Below are positions 52,748 to 60,595 of a stretch of DNA of 64,000 bases, one piece after another; position 1 is the stretch's first letter; each line of letters opens with the position of its first letter. Location of the stretch: assembly GCA_001802125.1 (NCBI GenBank), contig MGZK01000132.1, forward strand, positions 1 through 64,000, given 5' to 3'. The translations under genes were made by a program, and so were the position numbers. The DNA is from Geobacteraceae bacterium GWC2_55_20. GTDB lineage: Bacteria > Desulfobacterota > Desulfuromonadia > Geobacterales > Pseudopelobacteraceae. The notes below the pieces were generated by a model that saw only the letters and a program-made list of their open reading frames with translations, was not told where the DNA came from and made no database searches.

Positions 52748-53784
52748 AGCATCCCCCGCACCGCAGCCACGATCCCGTCCACATCGGGATAACAGGCCTG
52801 TTCCAGCACATGACTGGCCGGAGTCGGACAGTCGGCGATACAGATGCGGCGAACCGGGGCGCGCAACGCATCGAAGGCGCGCTCCGCAACCACCGCGGCC
52901 ACCTCGGCCGAAATCCCGCAGCGCTTCCAGCCGGTGTCGGCCACCAGCAGGCGGCCGGTTTTCCGGACGGAAGCCGCGATCAGCTCCTCGTCCAGCGGGC
53001 TGACCGAACGCAGGTCGATCACCTCGGCCGATATTCCGGTCCGTGCTAGTTCCCCGGCCGCCAGCATCAGCTCACCGACCATGTATGACACGCCCACCAG
53101 GGTAACATCAGCGCCACCACGGCGGACAACCCCGCTGCCGGCGCCGATCAGATACGGTTCTTCCGGGACCGGGCCGGTCCGGTCGTACAGCCAGCGATGT
53201 TCAAGCACCAGTGTCGGGGTTGATCCGGCAATCGCGCCCAACAGCAACCCCTTGGCATCATGGGGCGTGGCCGGCATCACCACGTGCAGCCCCGGAACAT
53301 GGGCGAAGAGCGCCTGCAGGCTCTGGGAATGCTGTGCCGCCGAGCCCCAGCCCCGTCCGGTGATGGCCCTGATGGTCAACGGCACCTTGACGCTGCCCCC
53401 GGTCATATAGCTCCATTTGGCGACATGGTTGACGATCTGGTCCATCGACATCGGCAAAAAATCGGTCCTCATATGGATCAGAACCGGGCGCATGCCGGTC
53501 ATGGCAGCGCCGGCGGCAACCCCGGTCAGGCCGTTCTCTGCCAGAGGCATATCCATGACCCGTTCGCGTCCATGCAGCTCCGCCAGCCCCTTGGTGGAAC
53601 CGAATACTCCGCCAGGATCATCGATACCCTCACCGATCAGGAACACCCTCGGATCTCGGGTCAGGGCTTGGTCCAGCGCCTCACGGATGGCATCCCGGTA
53701 CGAGAGCTCCCTGACACATCCCTGGAGCGGTTCAAAGTTTGCACGCCCCCGGCCGCTATCGGCCTGAATTTCAGTCCATGGCAT
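52744..53784 (-). CDS. 2-oxo-acid dehydrogenase E1 beta-like TPP subunit
   Basis: A 346-residue beta subunit (transketolase C-like). Signature segments: ELSYRDAIREALDQALTRDPRVFLIGE, FGSTKGLAELHGRERVMDMPLAENGLTGVAAGAA, and WGSAAQHSQSLQALFAHVPGLHVVMPATP. It should pair with the alpha subunit encoded just upstream (9-base gap) to form an alpha2beta2 thiamine-diphosphate enzyme. The usual lipoyl E2 and E3 genes are absent, so it may act alone in decarboxylation, ligation or oxidation to an unknown acceptor. Stop overlaps the GT2 gene by four bases. Confidence 0.87.
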   Translation of the reverse strand: MPWTEIQADSGRGRANFEPLQGCVRELSYRDAIREALDQALTRDPRVFLIGEGIDDPGGVFGSTKGLAELHGRERVMDMPLAENGLTGVAAGAAMTGMRPVLIHMRTDFLPMSMDQIVNHVAKWSYMTGGSVKVPLTIRAITGRGWGSAAQHSQSLQALFAHVPGLHVVMPATPHDAKGLLLGAIAGSTPTLVLEHRWLYDRTGPVPEEPYLIGAGSGVVRRGGADVTLVGVSYMVGELMLAAGELARTGISAEVIDLRSVSPLDEELIAASVRKTGRLLVADTGWKRCGISAEVAAVVAERAFDALRAPVRRICIADCPTPASHVLEQACYPDVDGIVAAVRGML

Positions 53785-53793
53785 GACGGCTCC

Positions 53794-54768
53794 TCAACAT
53801 ACGTGCTCCAGCAGCGTGGCCGGGTCCGGCCAGGCGCTGGCGCGGGCAAAATCAAAAGCGTCATCGATTTCATGCCGCAGATTGCGCTCGATCGCATCCA
53901 GGTCAGCGCATGAGACCTGGCCAGAGCCGAGCAGGCCGTCCCGGTACAATCTGTGCGGACACCGTTCCAGCCAGCGTTCCAGCTCGTCTTTCGGACGGCA
54001 GCCGGCCTCGAAGTCACAGGCGGGCCCCACGTGCCCCTTCCAGCGATAGGTCTCAAACTCAAGCAGAGACGGGCCGCCGCCACTGCGCGCCCGCTCGATC
54101 GCCTCTCCGGCGACTTGATAGACCGTCCCGAGGTTGTTGCCATCCGCTGTAACGGACGGGATCCCGTACCCAGCCCCCTTGGCTGCAATCCCGCATTCCG
54201 GCTGCCGGGCCTTGAACGGCGAATTGGTGGCATAGAAATTATTCTCACAGACGAAAATCAACGGCAGCGCATGCAGTGCGGCAAAGTTGAGGCTTTCGTG
54301 AAAGCTCCCCTCCTCCGAAGCGCCATCGCCGAAAAAGGCCACGGCGATGCGGCCATTGTTCTGCATCTTTGCCGAGAGAGCAGCGCCGGCCGCCAGCGGT
54401 ATCGATCCGCCTACAATCGCGGTCGAACCGGGTATGCCCCAATCCGGCGCCACCAGGTGCATCGAGCCTCCCCGGCCGCCAGCGCAACCACTCTCGCGGC
54501 CGTAAAGCTCGGCCGCGATCAGGCGCAGAGGCATCCCCTTGGCAATGCAGTGCCCGTGGGAACGATGGGTGCTGAAGATGTAATCCTCGCGGGCCAGGCG
54601 GCTGCAGACACCAACGGCGACCGCCTCCTGGCCGAGGCACAGGTGCACCGGGGTTTTCATCTCCTGTTCATGATAGCGTTCCACGATCCGCTCTTCAAAG
54701 AGCCTGATCCTGGTCAGGGACTCGTACAGCCGCAATAATTCGGACTGGGGCAGGTTTGGAAAGTTCAT
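53794..54768 (-). CDS. 2-oxo-acid dehydrogenase E1 alpha-like TPP subunit
   Basis: Start is the ATG at 54768 (MNFPNLPQSELLRLYES), overlapping the radical SAM stop as ATGA; 324 residues. The thiamine-diphosphate motif is GDGASEEGSFHESLNFAALH ending in ENN, and the upstream part has YIFSTHRSHGHCIAKG. With the beta subunit it forms a decarboxylating E1. Homologues include pyruvate and acetoin dehydrogenase E1. Because the E2 and E3 partners are missing and it is flanked by radical SAM and GT genes, use in a biosynthetic C-C step is inferred. Confidence 0.88.
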   Translation of the reverse strand: MNFPNLPQSELLRLYESLTRIRLFEERIVERYHEQEMKTPVHLCLGQEAVAVGVCSRLAREDYIFSTHRSHGHCIAKGMPLRLIAAELYGRESGCAGGRGGSMHLVAPDWGIPGSTAIVGGSIPLAAGAALSAKMQNNGRIAVAFFGDGASEEGSFHESLNFAALHALPLIFVCENNFYATNSPFKARQPECGIAAKGAGYGIPSVTADGNNLGTVYQVAGEAIERARSGGGPSLLEFETYRWKGHVGPACDFEAGCRPKDELERWLERCPHRLYRDGLLGSGQVSCADLDAIERNLRHEIDDAFDFARASAWPDPATLLEHVC

Positions 54769-55841
54769 ATGAAGTTCACATGTGCGGCGGGATGGGTCAG
54801 CTCCCACAGGTAGAGATTGATTTCATCCATGCGGCAGTTCATCCGGCATTGCTCCGGATCGAGCCGCTCAGCGACAAAGGCCAGGGAGTCCATGCGGAGC
54901 CGGCCATTCCAGACAGACTCGAAGCTCTCCTTTAGGATGCTGCCGTAACGGAAACGTTCGTCCCCCAGGTAGGCGCTGCACCCCCAGACCACACCTTCGG
55001 CATCGATGTAGGACCAGAACGGCAACGCCTGGCAACGCTGGTAACCCCGGCGCTCGCGCTGCATCTTGAGCATCGTGTTCGTGCGGAAAATCACGCTGAA
55101 GTTATCATCCTGATATTTTTGCAGACGCTCCCGCAGATCCAGATACGGGGCATAATCGATATCACTGTAACGGCAGGTTTTGCTCAAATGGTGCTGCGAA
55201 TACGGCTTGACCACCAGATATTGCAGACCCGCGTCACGCGTGAGCCGCGCCAATCGCTCGATTTCGGCCGCGTTTTCCGGCAAAAGAATTATCTGCGCTC
55301 CGACGACACAGCCGCCGCCATCACGGCGCGCCAGCTCGGCCGCGGCAGCCAGGTTCTCCAGCGCGCGATCGAAGTCGCCCGCGCCGGTCTGGTGGACAGC
55401 CGCGTAGGTTTCCGGTGTGCCTGCATTGATACTGGCCTTGATCCAGGCAGTATGGGGAATGATTCTCCGGGCGCGGTCAGCGGAAAGCAACACCGCGTTG
55501 GTGGTCAGGGCCACGTCGATTCCGGATTGCGCGGTATGGATTATAATTTCCTCCAGATCGCGGTGCAGCAGCGGCTCCCCCTCCCCGCCATACATGATGC
55601 TCTTGACGCCGAGCCGTCCCAGCTCGGTGAGGCGCTGCTTGAGCAGGCCGGTCGGAAGAAATTTCGGGCGGTATTCGCGGTAATCCAGCGCGCAGAAGGT
55701 ACAGCGATGATTGCAGGCGCCGGAGGGAGATATTTCCATGTAGACCGGGTAGATCTGCTCCCCTTCCAGCCAGCGCGCCACGGTTTTGGGGTGAAAGATC
55801 AGCTTGTGGCCGTCGATCCTGTTTTTGTCGGAGTTTTGCAT
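54765..55841 (-). CDS. Radical SAM/SPASM protein, paralogue of the one at 50872
   Basis: Start taken at the ATG at 55841 (MQNSDKNRIDGHKLIFHP), giving 358 residues; the ORF-track start at 55898 has no better signal. The cluster motif is CNHRCTFC (about residues 43-50), then the GGEGEPLLHRDLEEI region. SPASM-type cysteines appear in YQRCQALPFWSY, VVWGCSAYLG and RMNCRMDEI. Ends HVNFI. Gene order places it first in the group and immediately before the E1 alpha gene, so it may act on the same substrate. Function unknown. A 14-base palindrome ATTAAAATTTTAAT lies upstream at 55924-55937. Confidence 0.83.
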   Translation of the reverse strand: MQNSDKNRIDGHKLIFHPKTVARWLEGEQIYPVYMEISPSGACNHRCTFCALDYREYRPKFLPTGLLKQRLTELGRLGVKSIMYGGEGEPLLHRDLEEIIIHTAQSGIDVALTTNAVLLSADRARRIIPHTAWIKASINAGTPETYAAVHQTGAGDFDRALENLAAAAELARRDGGGCVVGAQIILLPENAAEIERLARLTRDAGLQYLVVKPYSQHHLSKTCRYSDIDYAPYLDLRERLQKYQDDNFSVIFRTNTMLKMQRERRGYQRCQALPFWSYIDAEGVVWGCSAYLGDERFRYGSILKESFESVWNGRLRMDSLAFVAERLDPEQCRMNCRMDEINLYLWELTHPAAHVNFI

Positions 55842-55969
55842 TTTATGCTCTTGAGTGGACTGGATATTCAATCGGCTCTGATCTGCCTGAAGACACAAAT
55901 TTTGGGTAGTCAGGCCAAGCCGGATTAAAATTTTAATGAGCCATTATGTGGCCGGATCGGTTGCCGTTG

Positions 55970-57811
55970 TCAATACAGAAATAGCGCAAGCACATCCAAT
56001 GGACTCCGCTTCTGCTGAATGTCCGCATGCGCTGCGTAATACCAGTCCAAAAGGGCATCATGACTCTGCTCGGGAACCAGACGTGACCATCCCAGTGAAC
56101 TACGCAGGAGCAGGGCGTCACACATCTGCTTGAATTTCATTACCTGGTCAGGGGCTTCCCTGTTCAAGAAAGCGACAGTCCTGTCCATATGGTATTGAGC
56201 TGTGCGATCATCATGCAACTCCAGGAAAAAAGCCACGATATCAACCGAGGAACCGATGATTTCAAAATCGATCTCATAATTGCGCTGAATGAAGCCTGAG
56301 TGCCTGTTATTTGATTCTATCTCACGAAAAACCTGCTCCCCGCGTTTTTCGGCTCCTGCCAGAAATACGGTAGTCACGCAGGCGACAGATACAACCGCAA
56401 TCAAGACATGGTTGAATATCCGTTGCCGATCTAATCGTCTGTAAAACAGCCACACAAGCGACGCCACCATGGCAAAAGCCGGAAACAGCCAATAGACGTC
56501 GGCGTGCTTGGGAACAAACAGAAACGACAATGCCTCTGCAACAAACAAAGGATAATAATTGCCAACAACTGAAAAGATTCCGGAAAATTGGTTCGTCAAC
56601 AGAAAACCGGTCATGCTGTCCGGAAAAGTCCATCTCAAACCATAGGCGGCATACACCAGGTTTGCCCATATGACACAAATAATGCAGACCGGCACGAGCC
56701 AGTAGAAATATTTCCTGAATGAGTCGAGAAAACGGGCCAGACACAGTACCAGGCAAGGAAACACCACCAGGAAACGTCGCTGTCCGAATGAAGCCCCAAA
56801 CTCACCGGACCAGAATACTGTTGACCCCAGCAGCATGGTTTCCAGCACAACTATTGCGAACAGCACATGGTAGAGCGGAGGGTTTCTGCCAATTTTCCAG
56901 AAATAGCCGATTATCGACAAGACAAATATCGGCCAGAACACAAACAGGCCATTACGCGCTCCCCACAGCATCAGGTAAGATCTGGAAAAAATCGTGTAAT
57001 CAAATTGAAACAGATACGTGCTTCCGGATTCCCCGAAAAGGATCTGGCGTATCATCATCGACGGGATGATGAAGAGCAGGCCGCCGCCTCCGGCAAGAAG
57101 AGCTCTCCTTAACAGGGTACGCCATTCTCCCGGGAGAGGAGACTGTTGAATGAGAGCATGGATCAGCAACACGCCCCAGACTGCAAATTCCGTTCGGACA
57201 AAGGTCCCAACTCCCCATACCGCGCCCATCAACAGCCACGACATGGATTTTTTAAGATCGGCAAAGTGATACATGTAAATAAGCAGCGATGACAGAAACG
57301 CAGCCGGCAGGTTGGTCTGGCAGGGATACGCCGACGTATAGATCAGCAGCGGTCCGCCAAATGCGCATGACAGCAGAGCCGTAATAACTGCCGATGCCTG
57401 GTGATAACGACATGCGACACGATAAATCATGACACACGACAGCATTGCCATGAGGTAGGTTATGCAACCAAGCCACATCCCCTCGTGATACCCGAGCAGA
57501 TAAAAGCGCGGCGAAAGATCCGGGATCAGCGTAGCGCAATGCTGTGTCGCCACGGCAAGCAGTGTCGCCGGAAGAATGAACAGCACACCACCGATATTCT
57601 GATGAATCGGCGCATGATTGGTTTTGGTGATCTGGTAAGGAGTATCATCGAAAAGGACTTCGGGCAGAATATTCAAGCTGCCTTTTGACACTATGTTGTG
57701 GGCGACCTCCAGGTAAACGCCACTATCAGGTCCAACGGGCTTGTTGTTGTGATAAAACAGGAAGGGGACTATCAGTATCAGAAACCATACAATGCTTAAC
57801 GACTTATTCAC
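55970..57811 (-). CDS. Large GT-C-like membrane glycosyltransferase, not recognised in detail
   Basis: A 613-residue protein with about 11-12 membrane helices. Near the N-terminus it has PVGPDSGVYLEVAHNIVSKG, the Asp-containing first loop of GT39/PMT-like enzymes, followed by NHAPIHQNIGGVLFILPA. Helices are dense to about residue 480; the last 120 residues are soluble. The product likely acts on the periplasmic side, transferring a sugar from a polyprenyl-phosphate donor. Family match is weak, so this is a structural call. Confidence 0.65.
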   Translation of the reverse strand: MNKSLSIVWFLILIVPFLFYHNNKPVGPDSGVYLEVAHNIVSKGSLNILPEVLFDDTPYQITKTNHAPIHQNIGGVLFILPATLLAVATQHCATLIPDLSPRFYLLGYHEGMWLGCITYLMAMLSCVMIYRVACRYHQASAVITALLSCAFGGPLLIYTSAYPCQTNLPAAFLSSLLIYMYHFADLKKSMSWLLMGAVWGVGTFVRTEFAVWGVLLIHALIQQSPLPGEWRTLLRRALLAGGGGLLFIIPSMMIRQILFGESGSTYLFQFDYTIFSRSYLMLWGARNGLFVFWPIFVLSIIGYFWKIGRNPPLYHVLFAIVVLETMLLGSTVFWSGEFGASFGQRRFLVVFPCLVLCLARFLDSFRKYFYWLVPVCIICVIWANLVYAAYGLRWTFPDSMTGFLLTNQFSGIFSVVGNYYPLFVAEALSFLFVPKHADVYWLFPAFAMVASLVWLFYRRLDRQRIFNHVLIAVVSVACVTTVFLAGAEKRGEQVFREIESNNRHSGFIQRNYEIDFEIIGSSVDIVAFFLELHDDRTAQYHMDRTVAFLNREAPDQVMKFKQMCDALLLRSSLGWSRLVPEQSHDALLDWYYAAHADIQQKRSPLDVLALFLY

Positions 57812-57813
57812 AT

Positions 57814-58764
57814 CTAGTCCCTGATTTCAGTATTCAATATGCGCAAAACGGCCGCAATGACCGAAGAGGCCGTGATGTACTCCATGCAGCGGGTCTGCTG
57901 GCTGCAACGCGGTTCCAGGCAGGGTACACAGGATCGATCCAGATCCGGATAGAGCACCTCGCCTCTGCCATAGAAATATGTCTCGTTCGGATTGGTCGGC
58001 CCGTACATCACGACCACTTTTTTCCGTAACGCCAGGGCGATATGCAGTCCCAGACTGTCATTGGTGACCAGCAGCCGGCAGGAGTTGATCCAGTCGATGT
58101 AGTCATGCAGTTCATCCATACCCTGCTGCGAAGAGTAGCTGAGCCCGTTTTCAGTCAGCATAAGCTTGAGTTCTTCCCATTTGGCTGCAGGCCAGGACTT
58201 GTTGGGCCATTTCGATCCAACCGCCCAGTTCAAACCGACGTCGTACAGTTCTTCCAATTTGGGCCGATAGCCGAGGATATACTCCTGTCCCTGCCAGGCA
58301 GCGCCGACAACCTGCAGCAACGACTCCTGCCAACTGCCGGTGTAGGTTCTCTTCAGGTCGCCGTCCCGGCAAAGAGAAACTACCTTCTCGCAACCGTCAT
58401 ACCCCTCTGCCGTTCCGTGCAGTTCGTCAAAGCGAAAACCGTAACGGCGCCAGGCGGAGATCGAATCCGCCAGGGCACAGATACCCGGAACCTTTTCCAG
58501 GTTGATGACCGTATCGAAACGTTCCCGCTGCAGTTGCAGCACCGTGGTCAGGTTATAGGGCAGTATGCGCTGGATATGGGGATTGCCTTCCAGCAGAGGA
58601 TAGGCCTGTTCATCGACCAGCCAGGTAACCTGGTCCTGTACGAACGGGTAGAGAATGACCGTGGTGCGGAGAACATCACCCAGACTCGTGACAGTACTGA
58701 TGCCGGAATCGATGGTTTCCGAATAGCCCAGCTTGATGATCAGAATTTTAGCCATATAGCTCAT
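57814..58764 (-). CDS. GT9-family (heptosyltransferase-like) glycosyltransferase
   Basis: A 316-residue GT-B enzyme. Motifs: ILIIKLGYSETID at the start, the VGSKWPNKSWPAAKWEEL donor loop (about residue 182), and TNDSLGLHIALALRKKVVVMYGPTNPNE with the heptosyltransferase-type Gly/Pro signature. A second ATG (MAKILIIKLG) lies nine bases in and is an equally good start. The family adds heptose or related sugars to lipid A cores; here it may add a sugar to a surface glycan. The downstream GT-C gene ends three bases away, so it is one transcript. Confidence 0.85.
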   Translation of the reverse strand: MSYMAKILIIKLGYSETIDSGISTVTSLGDVLRTTVILYPFVQDQVTWLVDEQAYPLLEGNPHIQRILPYNLTTVLQLQRERFDTVINLEKVPGICALADSISAWRRYGFRFDELHGTAEGYDGCEKVVSLCRDGDLKRTYTGSWQESLLQVVGAAWQGQEYILGYRPKLEELYDVGLNWAVGSKWPNKSWPAAKWEELKLMLTENGLSYSSQQGMDELHDYIDWINSCRLLVTNDSLGLHIALALRKKVVVMYGPTNPNETYFYGRGEVLYPDLDRSCVPCLEPRCSQQTRCMEYITASSVIAAVLRILNTEIRD

Positions 58765-58797
58765 TTTCCAGTATGCGGATTAATATGCGTGACCGCA

Positions 58798-60579
58798 TCA
58801 GAGATATTTTACAGATTCAACCTTCAGTATAAGTCTTTCATAATCGAGATCGACCGGCACAAACCAATAGCCGTACAGATAGCGCGGCTTTTGTTCCTGT
58901 ATTATGTAAGTCACCATCAGCCGGAAGGGATCACTCAACCAGGCCGGTTCAGGCAGATAGTCCAGATAGTAGTACATATGCCTGGCATTGATTGAAATCC
59001 AGATATAATCGGTCTTCGCGAGAATTCTTTTTCTTTCCGGTTCCGGAGCGACATTGAAGTATTGAAGCGCGGTCAGCTTCGGATAGCGGTCAGGTTGCAG
59101 AACAACAAGCGGATAGAGCAGATCATCCTCCGTCATCAGGCGGGCCGATTCGGGGATTTTATTATCTTCCAGGATTTTGGAGGCGCTCACTACAAATGGA
59201 AACATCTGCGGCTGCACATTGGCAAATCTGCGAAAGAGCGAAAAATCGAAAATCATGACCAGTGCCAGCACGGCAACCGCGGAAAGCACGATGGACAAGA
59301 GTCTGCGCTCCCGCTTGACTCCCAGCACAAAACGGACGATCATTCCGATCCCGACCGAAACCGCAAAAGCGTAAAACAGGGCAAAGTATCGTTCGAAATT
59401 AAAGTCCCCACCCAGCACCAGCACATTGAACAGCAGCAGTATTATGGCCGAGAAAGTTGTCAGGTACTGCTTGAAACCATAGCGAAAACAGCCCGCGATC
59501 CCTAATGCGGCCAGCACTGCCAGGGGAATGATGTAGTAATAATTTGCCTCAAAGCCTTCCCGGGCCACGCACATAAAATAACCGAGCTTGTCGCCAGGTG
59601 CAAAATCGCCGTCAAAATCGTTGTAGGAAGCAATATATCCAACCGCGGCGCCGCAGTTCAGCCGATCGAGAGTCCCTTGTACACGCAGTATGACTGCCAC
59701 CCACAGCGCAAGCGATAACACCCCCAGACCGGAAAATTTGAACAGCTCCTTCCATTCTTTCTTCACAATCAGAATGCCCCAGATCGTTCCGAGCAGCGCA
59801 ACAGCCTGTATATGAAATTGGATCGAAAACAACAGCAGGAATCGTCCGAGTGACTTTCGTTCCGGGTTGTAGAAATAGTACCTGATGCCCGAAAAGAGCA
59901 CGGGAATCAGAAAGATAGAGTAGGACCCGTGCATGAACTCGGCCATGAATACCGCGCAACTGACAGGGAATACGATGATTCCGGCGATTCTTCCGCCAAT
60001 ATCCGATGCAATTCTTGCCAGACTCCATACACAAAACGCCATCACAAGACACATCCCGGCACTGAAAGCGTAGTCACCCAGCAAGACGTTCAGCTCATAA
60101 AGCAACCCCATGATCACGAGCTGCCCCGGTTTTGTGAACGAGGCGCCGATACTTCCGGTCAGGTTGGGGTGAAACAGGATCTCCCAGTAGGCAATCTGGC
60201 ACAGATTATCGCCTCGGAGACTTAACACATGTTGTTGATGTCTGTGAAAAATATAGAAGTAAGCAAAACATGTGGTAAAAAGCGCTGTGCTGTACATTTT
60301 TTCAGACAGTTTTTTGTACAGCAAAAGGGCGCCGGAACAGCCAAAGAAGAGGAATTGAGGTGAAAAAGCAAATACGAGTATCTTATTGAAATTGGCCCTC
60401 AGATAATCGACCGGATAACAACATGCAAGCAGAAACAGCAAAAGCACGTTCAGCGTAACAAGAAACACCAGTTGTCCGTTATTGCGCAGCAAATCGCCAC
60501 CGGGCGGTGAGATCGCCTGTTTGCTCACCCCTTCGGCCATGACTGTTAAACCTGATTTCCAATTCAAATTCAATCCCAA
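58798..60579 (-). CDS. Polytopic membrane protein of unknown function
   Basis: A 593-residue protein with about 11-12 membrane helices and a C-terminal soluble part of about 140 residues. I do not recognise the family. The first start (TTG at 60579) has GGAG seven bases before it and is preferred; an ATG at 60540 is the alternative. Acidic or aromatic residues cluster in the loop after the third helix (YFYIFHRHQQHVLSL), and SYNDFDGDFAPGDKLG occurs further on. It could be a GT-C or polymerase-like protein, but nothing decides this. In a row with other GT-C-like genes. Confidence 0.7.
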   Translation of the reverse strand: MGLNLNWKSGLTVMAEGVSKQAISPPGGDLLRNNGQLVFLVTLNVLLLFLLACCYPVDYLRANFNKILVFAFSPQFLFFGCSGALLLYKKLSEKMYSTALFTTCFAYFYIFHRHQQHVLSLRGDNLCQIAYWEILFHPNLTGSIGASFTKPGQLVIMGLLYELNVLLGDYAFSAGMCLVMAFCVWSLARIASDIGGRIAGIIVFPVSCAVFMAEFMHGSYSIFLIPVLFSGIRYYFYNPERKSLGRFLLLFSIQFHIQAVALLGTIWGILIVKKEWKELFKFSGLGVLSLALWVAVILRVQGTLDRLNCGAAVGYIASYNDFDGDFAPGDKLGYFMCVAREGFEANYYYIIPLAVLAALGIAGCFRYGFKQYLTTFSAIILLLFNVLVLGGDFNFERYFALFYAFAVSVGIGMIVRFVLGVKRERRLLSIVLSAVAVLALVMIFDFSLFRRFANVQPQMFPFVVSASKILEDNKIPESARLMTEDDLLYPLVVLQPDRYPKLTALQYFNVAPEPERKRILAKTDYIWISINARHMYYYLDYLPEPAWLSDPFRLMVTYIIQEQKPRYLYGYWFVPVDLDYERLILKVESVKYL

Positions 60580-60595
60580 CGATTTTCTCCAGAAT

